This document shows, piece by piece, positions 24,194 through 36,500 of a stretch of 64,000 nt of DNA (positions are counted from its first letter, which is position 1; every line of letters starts with the position of its first letter). The DNA comes from Tigriopus japonicus (taxonomy: Eukaryota > Arthropoda > Copepoda > Harpacticoida > Harpacticidae): assembly GCA_010645155.1 (NCBI GenBank), contig CM021312.1, positions 5,891,699-5,955,698 on the forward strand, given 5' to 3'. Below the pieces are notes generated by a model. It had not been told where the DNA came from. It saw only the letters and a program-made list of their open reading frames with translations, and did no database searches. Position numbers and translations under genes: made by a program.

Positions 24194-25407
24194 TATGATT
24201 TTTACTGAAATCTAATATCTCGGAAGAAGCATGCTTGATTACGTCTCTAAAGAAGCGTTTCATCTACTCTATGTTGTCCTTGTTGTTGCAGTGTTCCACT
24301 GTTCCACTCAGTTTGCTGAATCAGGGAAGGAAGTGTGTTTAAAGAGAAAGGAAGTGGGAACACGGCCAAGAAGGATCAAATCATTTGTAGGTAGGTAGGT
24401 AGACAGATGAGATGACATCAGATGTTATGTTTGGCTGTTGTCATGGGAATAGTTAGGATTTGTTTGTTAAGTTAATAACGGATTGACGATATTTTGAGAC
24501 AGAACGGCGTACAAGTGGATTTGAATTGAGCAAGGTACTATTGACGATGTATGTATGATGGACTGATGGTACACAAGATAAGTATCTTAGGAATTCTTAG
24601 GTCCACGTAGACGTCAGACAAGCTTTGTTACTATGATTGCTTCACTAAAACACGTGTGTCTTTGACTCAAAACAGAGCTGTCACTAAACGATAGGATAAT
24701 GCCATCAAATTTCTTATCTGTTACAAAGAAATTCATGCTTCCAAGAGTTTTTCCGTGTTCCCAAAATCTTGCATAACAAGTGGAGTCACTCTAAAAAGCC
24801 ATAGGATGCTCGACCAATTGGTCAATCAAGAACATCAAATATGTCATTTTGGAAAGATTTTGTTTCGAACTTTAATGAAAGCAGCATACGTGTGATGATT
24901 TTGATATTCTGTGTTGACTAACATGCGAAACCCAGGCCTGAATCACTTCATCATGATGAACTTCCTTACTACTATAATTTGAGTCTGTGAACTACACTCG
25001 CTTGCCCGAAGTCAAACTCAAAAATAGAATGGAAACATGAAGCTTGTCTTTTTCAAGGCACCTCAAAATATTGCAAATGAGGTACTATAGCTTTAAATGA
25101 AAAGTATGTATTTTTGTTCATTCAAATTACACTTTTAACCACTTGTAACCCCAAACAATCTACCTTTTTGTTCTCAGTGTCAGCTGCCATGTTTCCCATC
25201 GTATTCTTTGTGTACAGTCTTTAGTAAGCTTTCTTACAGACGTCAAGCAAACGAGGACATGCTTCAAGCTTCATGCTTGATTAAGAAGGGCGTGTGTGTA
25301 GAACAATAATAAATGGCGTGATCCAAGCACGAGGTCCCTCTCGAATCTCACATATTGCAATAAAAATGGTCTCCTCGTAATCTTCATCCACTTAACAAGG
25401 TCTCATC
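24194..25407. other. Divergent intergenic region CABLES / TMEM164
   Basis: The 1.2 kb between two divergently transcribed genes should contain both promoters. I saw a short GGTAGGTAGGTAG run near 24390 and AT-rich sequence, but no motif I can name confidently and no coding exon. Confidence 0.4.
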
Positions 25408-26298
25408 ATGACTGACCCATCAGGCAAATCCCTGAATTCTTCAGCCTATGAAGTGGCTTCCTTCACCGACATCTTTTTCAACTACTGCGTTTCGGGTATC
25501 AATTTCTCTTTGCCAGGAAATGGAGGTCAGGAGTGCCATGATTTTATCGACCAACCTCGACGCAGTTATGAATGCATTTTCGGGATACTGGTCAGTATTG
25601 GGTGCTTGATCCTTGGGATCAAACTGCACAAGCCTCCTGGTCGACCTCGGATTGGTAATCCTTTTGTTTATGACCCTTGGCGGATTGCTTTACTCGTGAG
25701 CATGACCTTTGTTTTCGCGATGGAGCTATGCTACAAATTGGCCACACGTCAAGCCATTTTCATCCTACAACCTTGTCACATTTTGTGCTTGATCATGATG
25801 TTTCTTTTGGCCGCTCCAGCCACCAATTCTCGGGCTTTGACCTATTTGTTTCGGGTTCACATCTATTTCTTGCACGGACCCATTGTGGCCATCATATTTC
25901 CGGTGACTAATACGCTATTTCTGCCCTTTGAAGTGAGCACATATTGGTTGGAACACTTCTTTCTCATGATCATTCCATTGTACTTGCTTCGACAAGGAGG
26001 TGTGTTCACTATGGAAAAAACGATGGATCTGACTTGGCCCCTGATGTCTTTTGGGATCTGGGGTATCTATCATTTCATCATTCTGGAGTTTATGTCGTTG
26101 TTCACGATGGCCAACTTGAACTCCATGCTTTGTCCGGCGATCACGGATCCCTTTTATGGGCCCAATTATCGACTTTATGCATTGGGTCATCAGTTTGCCT
26201 TGAACTTTCTGTCCGGCAAGCTTTTTGGGCTGTTGGGAAAAGATGAGGTGGAACAATTCGAGGAACTGCCGAAAAAACTTCGTCACAAATCGTCCTGA
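25408..26298 (+). CDS. TMEM164: TMEM164-family membrane acyltransferase
   Basis: One uninterrupted exon encodes 296 residues, close to the human length of about 297. The ATG follows the family layout: a short lumenal or cytosolic N-terminus, FSLPGNGGQEC, then about seven hydrophobic segments. Conserved blocks include MELCYKLATR, ILQPCHI, HGPIVAIIFPVTNT, LPFEVSTYWLEHFFLM, the MLCPAITDPFYGP signature and ALGHQ. Cys123 (in QPCH) and His183 (in LEHF) match the Cys/His pair reported, from memory, as catalytic in human TMEM164. The human enzyme transfers C20:4 acyl chains to ether lysophospholipids and influences autophagy and ferroptosis. Being intronless here is unusual beside its multi-exon neighbours. 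AATAAA is at 26380-26385. Confidence 0.9.
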   Translation: MTDPSGKSLNSSAYEVASFTDIFFNYCVSGINFSLPGNGGQECHDFIDQPRRSYECIFGILVSIGCLILGIKLHKPPGRPRIGNPFVYDPWRIALLVSMTFVFAMELCYKLATRQAIFILQPCHILCLIMMFLLAAPATNSRALTYLFRVHIYFLHGPIVAIIFPVTNTLFLPFEVSTYWLEHFFLMIIPLYLLRQGGVFTMEKTMDLTWPLMSFGIWGIYHFIILEFMSLFTMANLNSMLCPAITDPFYGPNYRLYALGHQFALNFLSGKLFGLLGKDEVEQFEELPKKLRHKSS

Positions 26299-27111
26299 TG
26301 GATTGGAGTCAATCCTCTGCCATAAATAATCGAGTCACAATTGAAGATTTCTAGTGCCAAGAGCAAGTGTCAAGTGATAAATAAACCCGGGTTGGTTCGT
26401 TGGCACTTGCGCCCCGTGTTTTGTCAGTTGAATATGCAAACTTACTTACTATCAAATATATTTAAGTATCGTTACTATCACTCTGATCTCATTGTTTGAT
26501 TTGTACCCTCTAAAAGTGAGGAATAAAGTTAATTGTTTTTAAAACAACAATTCTTTTTTTTCTAAATCTTATTTTAAAAATAAGAAAGATTATATCAAAA
26601 CAATCAGCTCCATTTTTTCTAAATTCGGAGTATCGCTAATTTCCTTCGGGGGTTTTTATCAAGACAATCGTACTTTTCTTTTCAAATCTCCATTTTTTTC
26701 TTTTTAGATAATAAATAGGGAGAGAAAATAAATTTTTTAAAGTCCAAAATATTTAACAATATTTATCCAATTTTCCTCGATTTTTTAAACATTTTGGTTG
26801 TTTCAAGGAAAAAACAAATATTTCCTCGAATATTTAAATCTTTTTGTCTAAAAATTTTTTAGGTAAAATTGAGGAGAGTAAATGAATGACCAATGCTTAA
26901 TAGCGCTCACCCAAAATGAAACCAAATTACAAAAACATCTACATAATGCCATTTGCCCTGAGATTAGACTGTCATACACGAATAAACTGCGCCATCTATG
27001 GAGGCAAATTGAAAATTGTATTTTTAAATCAATTCCAAGTCAAGTGTGCCTCTAAACACGGCCAAATGCATCAAATTCACCAAAAACAAATTCGGAAAAT
27101 CGGTGCACATA

Positions 27112-28390
27112 CAGGGGGCGGAAGCGTTTCAAAAGCATTTCTTTAAGTGTTTGTGCACTCTGATTCAGGCATGCAAGGGCTATATAGGCCATTGCGTGAG
27201 CTGAATTGGCCATCGGGCCACACGTAAAAAAGGAAGTAAACAATTTTGACCAGTATTGATTGGTATGGAAGCAAAACGCCAGCGCGTGTCTGATCTCCTT
27301 GATGCGGGCGTCAAGAGCAAAGAAATTGAGGAGATTGTGGGATGCTCCAGGAGCCTTGTGGACACAGTGAAGAAGCTCAAGAAGGAAAACGCGAGCTTCT
27401 CAAGGCCCAAACATGGAGGCCAAAACAAGATTCGGACCCAGGACTTCATAGACAATGTCAAAGCCGCAATTGAGGCCAATCCCATGAAGTCCAAACGTCA
27501 GTTGGCCAAGGAGCTTACTGTGGACGAGAAGACAATTAGGAACACAGTCCAGGACCTTGGGGCCTTCAGTTACAAGAGGAGGAAACAGCAGCTTCTCTCA
27601 GCAACAACGATGGCAACCAGGGTGGTGAAGGGGAAGAGACTTCTCAGTTGGTTCAAGTCTCAGCCAAGGCCGAAGCCCCTGATCTTCTCGGACAAGAAGT
27701 TCTGGTTGGCGATCAAGCCTTCAACCACCAGAATGACCGCTACATTGCCTGGTCAATTAATGACGTCCCTGGTGTCAATCGAACAAAGCATCCTGCCGGC
27801 ATCATGATGCTTGGCTGTGTTGCCAGCAATGGGCTGAAAATGCCACCTTATTGGTTTGAGGCCGGCCTCAAGATCAATGCCAAGGTCTACCTCAATGTCC
27901 TCAAGACTGTAGTCAAGCCTTGGCTTGTAGCAAACTTCCCTATGGGCTACGTTATGCAGCAAGACTCTGCTCCTGCACACAAAGCCATCATTGTGCAAAA
28001 GTGGTGCCAGGAGGAGTTTGATGAGTTTTGGCCATGGTCAATGTGGCCACCCTCCAGCCCGGATTTAAACCCTCTGGACTACGCCATCTGGGGCAAGTTG
28101 GAGGCCACAGCCTGCAGGACTGCCCACCCAAGCACCACGGCCCTGAAGATCAGCGTGGAGGAGGCCTGGGTCAACTTGTCTGCCGACTTTGTAATCAAGT
28201 CCTGCGCCGCCTTCCGCCGCCGTGTCCAAGCCATGGTTGATGCCAATGGCAGCCACTTTGAACAAAAGTAATGGAGGGACTTCTTGTTATTTTCTAAATA
28301 AACATTAAGTCTGTACTCCTGATGGATCTTGCTGTAGTTCCACTTGTTCAATATTTGACAAAAATGCTTTTGAAACGCTTCCGCACCCTG
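27112..28390 (+). mobile_element. Mariner-family transposon (DD37D type)
   Basis: The element is 1279 bp with 29-bp terminal inverted repeats beginning CAGGGGGCGGAAGCGTTTC (left) and CAGGGTGCGGAAGCGTTTC (right, opposite strand). They differ at one position. A TA dinucleotide flanks each side, as expected for Tc1/mariner target duplication. It contains a frameshifted transposase gene. The near-identical ends suggest a fairly recent insertion into an older repeat. Confidence 0.9.
27256..28271 (+). pseudogene. Frameshifted DD37D mariner transposase
   Basis: The first frame (from 27256) encodes a helix-turn-helix DNA-binding N-terminus with KEIEEIVGCSRSLVDTVKKL and continues to LIFSDKKFW, the first catalytic Asp. 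Near 27700-27715 the frame slips. The change is consistent with a single-base loss or a two-base gain. The second frame resumes at DQAFNHQNDRY and runs to TAA at 28269-28271. It carries the second Asp in QQDSAPAH and the third in SPDLNPLDYAIWG. Counting between the last two Asp gives 37 residues, i.e. the DD37D (maT-like) mariner clade. All three catalytic Asp remain, but the frame break predicts no active enzyme unless the shift is a sequencing error. Confidence 0.88.
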
Positions 28391-28799
28391 TATACAAAAC
28401 TACCAAACATTGATGTTGTCAAAAAAATTTTTTATTAAATACCCGGTTTCCTTTCAAATAGTTTGGGCTTGTGAAGAAAATATTTTGGATATTTTGTCAC
28501 TTTTTTGCAAATATTTTTCCGGGCCCTGATCAATATAATTCACAGAAACCGAAATTCCATCATCTTTTAAACTTATTTTAACTTTTAATCATGCATCCTT
28601 CCTATAACAAAGCGTTTTCTCCCCAAGATCTCGTTCTGTTGGAGGAAGGGTTTATAAAGCGATGGTCAACAAAAAGGATCACAATTATGAGACATATTTT
28701 TCCAACATTAATATAATCTTCTCCATCACTGGCGAGCAATTCGATTCGCCCAAAAACACGTCGACTTGGAATCCTTTGTTGCACTTTGAGTCTTTGACG

Positions 28800-29996
28800 T
28801 CACGACGATTTTTGCAGTCGTTTCTCCAGTCGTTTTATTGTTTGTTTGTCCATCCTCAACTGCTTTCTCAATAATTTGTTGGACATATCACTCCTTTCAA
28901 ACTTTGACTTCCACATTTTAGCCTAGAAGTAAAAGTGACTTTAGATTTTGCTACCTTACCCTTCGCAAGACTAAAATCCTATCTAACAAGAAAATTGGTG
29001 TGACTGTGAGCTGACAAACTAAACGATGAAGTGTCAACGAAAGTGCAGTTCCCTTTTACATCAATGACTTCACAAAAGGAAAGAGCAAGTTCACTTACTC
29101 TTTCATGTCAAATGATAAGCTAATTATCGATTCATTATTAACCCCAAGCATGAGACTCTATTTTGTGTGCGTCGTTACATTACCTCTTTTTCAAATGAGT
29201 GACATTTGTGGCAGGTGGTTGGAACTTCAAAAGAATAGTTCATTTCCAGGTTGGTCTCAGTTGCCATCTCCGGAGATTCCTCTTCTTGAGGATCTGACAT
29301 GTCAAGCACTGGATCCGGTTTGATGGTTATTTCACTCACGTTGGGATCATTCTTTTGGGAGTAAGTATGATCCCTGGGATTTGTGTCAAGACTCAAAGGA
29401 TCTTTGAGATCTAAATCTAATGGCCAGTCGTCTCTTGATTTTCGTGGATTTGACAGCGGACTTAACAAATACGAAAACAATGAAGGGATCGATCCTTTTT
29501 TCAAGCGTTGCTTTTGGCCATGATTGTTATACAAAAAATCGTCGGCTTCAAAATGTTCCTAAAAAGATGTTTGGATCCTTAGAGTTATTCTTTCCTTTAG
29601 CATCATTGGCTCCATGAGTGATTCTAATCATGAATCAATTCCAACTGACTTTAGAGTGCAAAATATGGCCTGACAATACAAATGCAAGGAAATTGAAGAC
29701 AAATTTAAAGGTTACAACACAATGGTTCGAATAACATATGCTTCAAAGCTAATATCATGTCAAATCATAAAACCTTCAGGAGAGATTTACAATTTCTCCA
29801 CTTCAGATTGTGGCCTTGATAAGAACGAGAAATATACGTATGTACCAACCTCACAAAGCCTAGAATTCTCGTTGGGCTCCCAATTCGGTCGGTTAACATT
29901 TTCAGCCCACTTCTTACGGATATCGGGGTTCTTTGGAAAACGGTGAAGCTTGAAAGCTGGTGCCCGATTGGTACATCTCCGGGCTGAACAAGACAT
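28800..29996 (-). CDS. THAP-domain zinc-finger protein
   Basis: Three minus-strand exons join in phase 0: 29996-29850, 29558-29184 and 28922-28800. They encode 214 residues. Residues 1-52 or so form a THAP domain: C-x4-C (CSARRC), HRFPKNPDIRKKW, NWEPNENSRLC, then the C-x2-H pair completed across the first intron (LCE + EHF). The middle is acidic and Pro-rich. The last exon is a basic coiled-coil-like tail (LLRKQLRMDKQTIKRLEKRL), a common THAP C-terminal feature. THAP proteins bind DNA as transcription or chromatin regulators, and many derive from P-element transposases. The first donor (GTTGGT) is non-optimal but restores the zinc ligands. No specific THAP number is claimed. Confidence 0.85.
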
Positions 29997-31011
29997 TTTG
30001 AAGCTGATTTCTCTGGTGCTTCTTAGAGAATGGCGAAAACAACGAGAGAGAGGTTTGAAGTGCCCAAATGTCAGAAAGGGGTTTATAGGTTTATTTATTT
30101 TGGTTTTGAGTTTGGTGAGCGAGGAAGCTTCTATTTACTAACAAAATATGCGTAAGATATGAATTTAGCGTAACGGAACTTCTCTTAATCAAAGCTGGTC
30201 CCCGTAAAGGAGCTGAACTCAGGTTCGGAAACGTTCGGGAAAGACTGAAATATGGGAACAAAATGGTGATATTTTCGGTAATCGAGAAGATGCAAGGTCC
30301 ACTAGAAAGATTCTCGGAAATTTTCAAGCCAAAATACTATCATAAGCACACCAAAATTTGGGGATAATGGGATATTGATATCGAGAAAAAGATCTATTTA
30401 AGCCATTGTTTTATACTTTATGCAAAATTTCCCTGCTTAGCTTTATTTATTTTTTCATTTTTCTCGTAACAAAAGGTTTGAAAGAAACTCTCGAACTTTA
30501 CTCGAAGCCAATCTTTTGTTTATCAACCCTCCTGAAACAGTTAAAATTATTTTTTTTGCCACCTTCAAACCGACATGTTAAGTGATTTTATTTAGGTTAT
30601 TTAACGGTGTACGTCTTTTGTCTTATTAAAGCAAAATTTCATAATTGTTAAGGGTATTCATAATGAAATTTTTCCCTAAGGCCTACTGATTCTAATCACA
30701 ATTTCACTGAACAACTCAGTTTTGTCTGGCCTCTATCTTTTTCAACTTTTATTTTTAAAATTCCATAGATTTTTCTTAAAATGGCGCGTTACGGTGTGTT
30801 TTGGGCTATAACAAAGAGACATGAAGGGTCCCTTTCTGAATTCTTCAGATGTCAAAAAAAATTCCATCAATTGAGAGCCTGAACCTAAATCCTAACCTTA
30901 AACAGTAAAATTATTTGACAGGTTTTGAGTTTGTTATATATGTATTATGTGTTTGAAGCAATCACCAACTATCCATCAAACCCACAAAATATATGGCATC
31001 GAAAGATCCTT
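29997..31011. other. Intergenic, nothing recognised
   Basis: Upstream of the THAP gene and downstream of a small secreted-protein gene. AT-rich from about 30400 on. No repeat pair, exon or RNA gene was recognised. Confidence 0.4.
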
Positions 31012-31776
31012 TTATCCAATGGTAGGAACTCGTAGGTATTCACGTTGACTCAGCAACACTTTCCTAATGTTTGGAACTCGGAAATGTTCTCCCAAATAGA
31101 TTCTTATACTTAGGAGTTGAAGCCACATAGGATCATTCACAAGCTGAAAAATTAAATATCTTATTAGTAAGGCTGTTTTGTATTAACAACATACATCTAT
31201 TTTTTTAATCACTGCTTTTGCACACTTTTTTAAATTTTCCCGCCAGCGTTGTATTTTCAAACAGTTTTGACACTACCAAACTAGCATCAACCATTGAAAT
31301 TGGGATAAAAAAATGCTATGCGTTATTGTTTATTAAGATTTCCACTTTTACCATCAAAAGTTGTGTGACGAGCATTGGAAGAATATAATTTAACATTGGA
31401 TTTATGAAATGTTGGTGAACAAGTAAAAGGATCGTACAAGAGTTAGTTTAGTTTCCAGTTCTCATACATTAGTAACTTACTTTATAAGTAGGAATGGTCC
31501 TGAACAGTTCGATCAGATGCTTATCAAAGTCGGCAATGACGGCCTTCATTACCGATGGAGGAACTTTGGTTATGTATTCTTCTAATGTAAAGGGACCGAA
31601 AGCAGGATGTCTAAGTTTTCCAATGTTTGGATCCCTTACCATGACCTAGAATTGATCCAGGGGTGGAGTTTGTGAAAAAACATTCTTTTCACCATATGAA
31701 TTCTTACCCTTGCTGAAGATGGAACGAGGAGGTAAAGAGAGAAGAAAGAAACAAGAATTGGAAGAGTGTTTTTCAT
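31012..31776 (-). CDS. Small secreted protein, family unknown
   Basis: Three short minus-strand exons join in phase 0: 31776-31708, 31645-31481 and 31143-31012. They encode 121 residues. The ATG at 31776 has an in-frame TAG just upstream and opens a textbook signal peptide (MKNTLPILVSFFSLYLLV, cleavage near SSA-R). Donors GTAAGA and GTAAGT and acceptors TTCTAG and TTTTCAG are good. The mature part of about 98 residues has repeated short P/R-rich turns (VRDPNIGKLRHP, YITKVPPSV, FRVPNIRKVLL, YLRVPTIG). It has no Cys, so it is not a defensin or a knottin. I do not recognise the family. It lies 219 bp downstream of DNAJC22 on the same strand. An exon-structured open frame with a signal peptide is unlikely by chance. 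Confidence 0.65.
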
Positions 31777-31995
31777 TTCCCAACGGCTCTACAACTGAAG
31801 GACAGTCTTTCAAACAAGGTCTTTTATGCCGTTTAATCTGCTTAGGAAAGGGCGGATAAAAGCACACGATATGGAACTTTCCCTTTATTGCCAAGCTCAG
31901 ATGATGAAAAACACTATCAAGGTGTATTTTTCGGTTCAACACTCCATGAATGTAACATATTATGTTAATTATTATTTGAATGGCTCGTCGTCTAG

Positions 31996-33542
31996 TTACG
32001 ATGAAATTTTATTTCGCCGCGATCGTCGAGATTTGATGTCGGACAATCGTTCGTAAGCCTGTTGGATCTCTAAAAACCTGTAAGTGAAAAAAGTTCATGC
32101 ATGACGTTGAAAGTGATTTTACTCAATTTTTACTCACTTTGCTTGCGCTTCTTCTTTCTCAGCCTCATTGGTAACTTTGTCTGGATGCCAACGCTTGGAC
32201 AATTCACGATACTTCGTCCGAATTTCTTCTTGTGTTGAGCCTTGCTTTAGATCCAATATCTAAAAAAATCAAAATCGACATAAAATTGTGTGGACCCAAT
32301 ATTATAAAGCTGTCGTGAGATTTCTAATGAAATAATCCCCTCAATAAGAAAAATATTTGCACTCACCTTTAGAGCATTCTTTTCCCCAAGTGGATCCAGA
32401 CTGTCTATGAGTTGCTGGAACGTGGATATGAAGCCATGAGCCCAAGCGTGGTTCCACAAGGCGCCCATGTTGCGCCAAAACTCTTGGACAGCCGGAGATT
32501 TGAGGAAATTTCCAATCGCGTCTCGTACTGGAATTTCATCACCTTCTTTCGTGACAACTCGCATATTGTAATAAACGTAAGATGTCCACAAAGATGAGTA
32601 CATCAAAGCTGTAGAAAAATGGAAATTGATTGTAGAGAAATAGGGTTCCAATGAAAGGTCACTCGTTACTTACCGCAAATCACCAAAATGAGTGTTGTTC
32701 TCCAAAATGGCTCGGGTGCTTTGATTTTCCTTGACCATTGGCGAGATTTCCATTGAAAAGCGATGATCCCTGAAACATTATCCCGTTTAAATATGAAACA
32801 TTGAAGCTTCAAGTTTTCCAAAATAGGCTTACCAGACAGGCAGATCCAAGCATTACTGGAAAATCCCATAAATCTCAATAAGTGTACGGCATAGCAAGCT
32901 AACATGGGCGGAAGAAGAGATCCTTGTTGTCTTCCAATGTTCCCAACCACCCAAATTCCTAAAAGTGTACAACAGATGGGTTAAAAGTTAAACAATATTT
33001 TTGTCAAAGATAACACAATTGATTTACCTAAAGCTGTGGCGGCAGGAGCTAATATCATGGGCAAGAACTCTAGATCAATGCCAAAATCTTCTCGGTTGGG
33101 AATCCCAAGGTGAAGAACTACACTCAGGATGTTTCCAAATAGGAGTTGACCTAAAATGCGTGAAAACTAGGGAACCAATCGAAATTTTAGTGTTGTCGTT
33201 GGACTAGTATTTTTGAAAAGACTTACTGAAATAGGTGGGCGAGGATGTTTGCGCATGTATTCGGAGAGATCTTTCAGATATTCGGCATCATTATTGGCCT
33301 CCCGAACATATTCGGGTATCCGCCAGATATCACGGAACCATCCTGCCCCGAAATATCCACCTTTCAAATGAAAAATATTTTTAGCTAATAATTGAACGGT
33401 AAAAATGACATTTAACAGTCGTTATCTTACCTGGCAGACACCACCAAACAAAAGCCTGTTTGTAACGTCGGAGGTACAAATGGTGTGCCCCCAAGAAGCC
33501 GCCAAACAGCCAGAAAAAGTATGCCAAACAGTAACTCTTCAT
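31996..33542 (-). CDS. DNAJC22: DNAJC22 / Wurst, multi-spanning J-domain protein
   Basis: Eight minus-strand exons join in phase: 33542-33431, 33360-33227, 33166-33028, 32958-32833, 32769-32674, 32608-32367, 32259-32138 and 32077-31996. They encode 350 residues. The ATG (33542) starts a TM2-like module: SYCLAYFFWLFGGFLGAHHL, then YFGAGWFRDIWRIPEYV. Further hydrophobic helices follow in exons 3 to 6. The C-terminus (from about residue 284) is a J domain with HPDK at 308-311, split by the last intron. In flies the orthologue Wurst is needed for clathrin-mediated endocytosis and airway tube maturation. A possible poly(A) signal (AATAAA, minus strand) is at 31889-31884. The acceptor of exon 2 is weak (GAAAG), but the phase and protein agree. 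Confidence 0.92.
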
Positions 33543-36500
33543 TCTCTTGAACAGGGCACTGTCAATGCATCCTAAGTTATTTTTACCGGACACTGATGTC
33601 AGTTTGCACTAGATTTTGGCAGAAAACCATGGGCTAAATGGTTACGTGGTTGTCGATAATGCAATTACTGGCCAGTAAAGGAACACAATGTTGAATAAGG
33701 CGACGTGGTCGTGGTGGTTGTTGTGGTGCTGAAGTCAGTCACCTGTGGCATGCCAGATTCCGTCCAAAGTGCCGGAATTGTGGACGTACTTTGGGTAAAT
33801 AGGTACGCACCTGTACACGCAACCTACTAATTCGTGAAATGTAGGTTATATGTTAGAAATAATTCAGTCAAAGCAAATGCTCTCTCGTGTGGATTGAAAT
33901 CTGGTTTGGCTCAAAAACAACCGAACTTCTGTCGAAGGAAGAAGCGAACATGGTTTCTCTTTAAGTCACCATTCAGGCATATTGGTACATGGGATTATCC
34001 TTTTTTAGACGTGTTTAAGACAGAAGAAGAAAGGATTTGAGGTGGAAAATTGTAGCATCAATATTAAATATAGTCCTTGAAATAAGTCAACATGTTTTTT
34101 TAAGGTTTATCAAGAAATATGGTATGTAGGTGGCATATTTCGATCGATTTGGAAAGCAGTTGTGTCTATCGCTTGAAATAATAAATGCGTCGTATGTAAC
34201 ATCAACTAACGTTATTATTATTTTATAAAAATATCTTTGGTAAGCACTATTCTACATTACGTATTTCGATAACGGTGACGAAGTGAGGACCGGACTCATT
34301 CTTTAAAGTTTTATGTCTTTCCTAAACACATTTTGACCGAAAACGCTCAAGGTAAACTTGAATCCAAAAGCGACTGACTACTTCAAAAATGTTTCAAAAT
34401 ATGAGATAAAGCTTACACACAATGGATTCAGGAAAAATGCAAATTTTCGTGAAGAGTCTTTTTGGATTCTAAATATCTGATTTTTCCTCAAAAAATTCAT
34501 TGTCCACCTTGGGCTTTGAAGGCTTGACCGACGCCGAAATCGATATTTTAACCAAAATTCCGACTTTCGGATGTTGAGCTCAATCATAGAGGACTGTAAA
34601 CTGGAGACCGCTCCTCATTTCGCCGTTTACGTTAGTAGGGAAGTCTTTCCCAAGCACGGTGGATTGCTCAGCTCTCACAGATGATATGTCAAGATTTTAA
34701 ATACTTTTTTCAGCGTCAAAGTGTCAAAATGAACAACTTTCATAGAACCAATTATTATATTTTAGGTTATATAAAGTAATTAAATCCCTAAAACAAATTG
34801 CTAACATTTCCAAAACTGAAGTGATAGCTGTCAAAAGAGGCTGTAGATTGGCATAGACATCACATTTTACCCATTTATCTCGAGCAGATGTTCAGCCATA
34901 TTAGTACGATGAAATCTGAAATGATATTCTTTATTCATTTAAAGACATAGATTGTAAAATCTTTGTTATGTCTAGATCTTTCATAGGTTTCCTATATCAC
35001 TAGATATAAACTAATTTTGTTGGCTTGATGTTGGATTTTTTAAAATAAATTTATCAATCAATATTGGGCAGCTAACAAGGTCCATTTCTTCAATATTTAT
35101 AACACTTTATTGATTCCTTAAGTTGTAAGAAGAGCTTACTTCTTTTCAATCCAAGCAGAGTGCACTTTCTTACTTCCTCATTCCCATTACATAATCAAGC
35201 ACATGGGTTTCTCATTAGTTTCACTCATATGAAAGGAGTCAAATAGTTAAAAGTAGTTACTATAAATCACACTACCACAGTTTCATGATATGCTTAAGAA
35301 TGTTTCTTTCTGTGCGTCAAGCTGCACTTCAGCTGGGAAATTGGGAAGCATTACAAGAAGTACCATCAAATAAAAATTCTTTCTTAGGTGACTTGATCAA
35401 TGGACCAAATGCATTTGTGTTGAAAATTTGGGCAAATATATGCTAAGAAAATAATCTGTTTTGAGCTTAAAAGATGCCCCAAATTATGTATGCCTCACAC
35501 AAAAAACACCGAAATTTGTCTTACTCTCTTGGTTCACTCACATTTAGAAAAAGTAAATGGACTTTTGGTATGTGGCTGAATCACCAACAGAACAAGCCCC
35601 GCCATCAAGATGAACTCACACACCATGAAGAATCTATCAGTAGTTGAGACTTGTCTGATTCCAAAATAACTGTGGGTGTGAATTTGCTCCTATCACTAAA
35701 GCTGTTGCACTACTTTCAAAGGTGGGTGTGCCATCAACCATGGACTGTAGCACTATAACAGATGAAGGAGTACTTCTACAAGTCAAATGAACTGAACTTA
35801 CGACTCAAAAAACACACTTGAAAGGCACTGCACAGATGAATTAAACACACAATTCAAGATGATTTTTCAAGATGTTTGTAATGTTGTGAGTGAGAAGCAA
35901 CTGGCAAAACAAACAAGGGTGACTGCAAATTGTAGGCTTACTATAATTGTGATTTGGATCTTGCAAAAAGAATTATTAAGTCTCAAGTCATTTCTTTAAA
36001 TAATAGAAGCCTACCATGAGCCTATGAATTGCAGAAGGAACTTAATACTCAAAATATAAAATGTTGTTGTGCTGCCATCAGAAGAAATCATGTTGTCTGA
36101 TGGTCAATGATCTCGTCATCTTTTGAATGGCAAATGTGGCCAATCCTGCCCAATGAGAATTGACTTGGGTTGCCTGAATGACACATAATTTGAGACAGGC
36201 ACTTTTTCTGATGTGGTTTCAGATCCTTTCAATTAAGAAATCCTTGTCTAGAGGTATGGTTGACAACTCTGCAGGGACAGCAATACAATCTCGGCTTGAA
36301 GTTGGTACTAATTCTCAGTGGTGGCGTGGCTCTGAATTTGTAATTCCGCAAATAGTTGCACTAATAAAATATTTTACCTTGGTAGACCTTGGTATCTATA
36401 ATACATTGGTTCTTACATGACGAAAGCTTGGCATATGGGTTCAATCTTTCTTCTGTTATTGGACTTTCATCCTCCCCAACAATCAGCCTGCTTTGACTTT

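Larger units (their letters stand above)
26735..28530 (+). mobile_element. Old transposon copy A, split by a mariner
   Basis: The flanks 26735-27111 and 28391-28530 together match copy B (12470-13035, opposite strand). The mariner sits at a TA in the segment GGTGCACATA. Copy B reads GGTGCACACA at the equivalent site. The right flank carries TTTGTCACTTTTTTGCAAAT and GGGCCCTG, matching copy B. The interval 26299-26734 just downstream of TMEM164 is AT-rich with no gene. Confidence 0.6.

Noticed and set aside
35325..35455. Possible retroelement integrase or gag fragment (LGDLINGPNAF)
   Set aside because: The match is too short and the neighbouring frames are full of stops. No family could be named.
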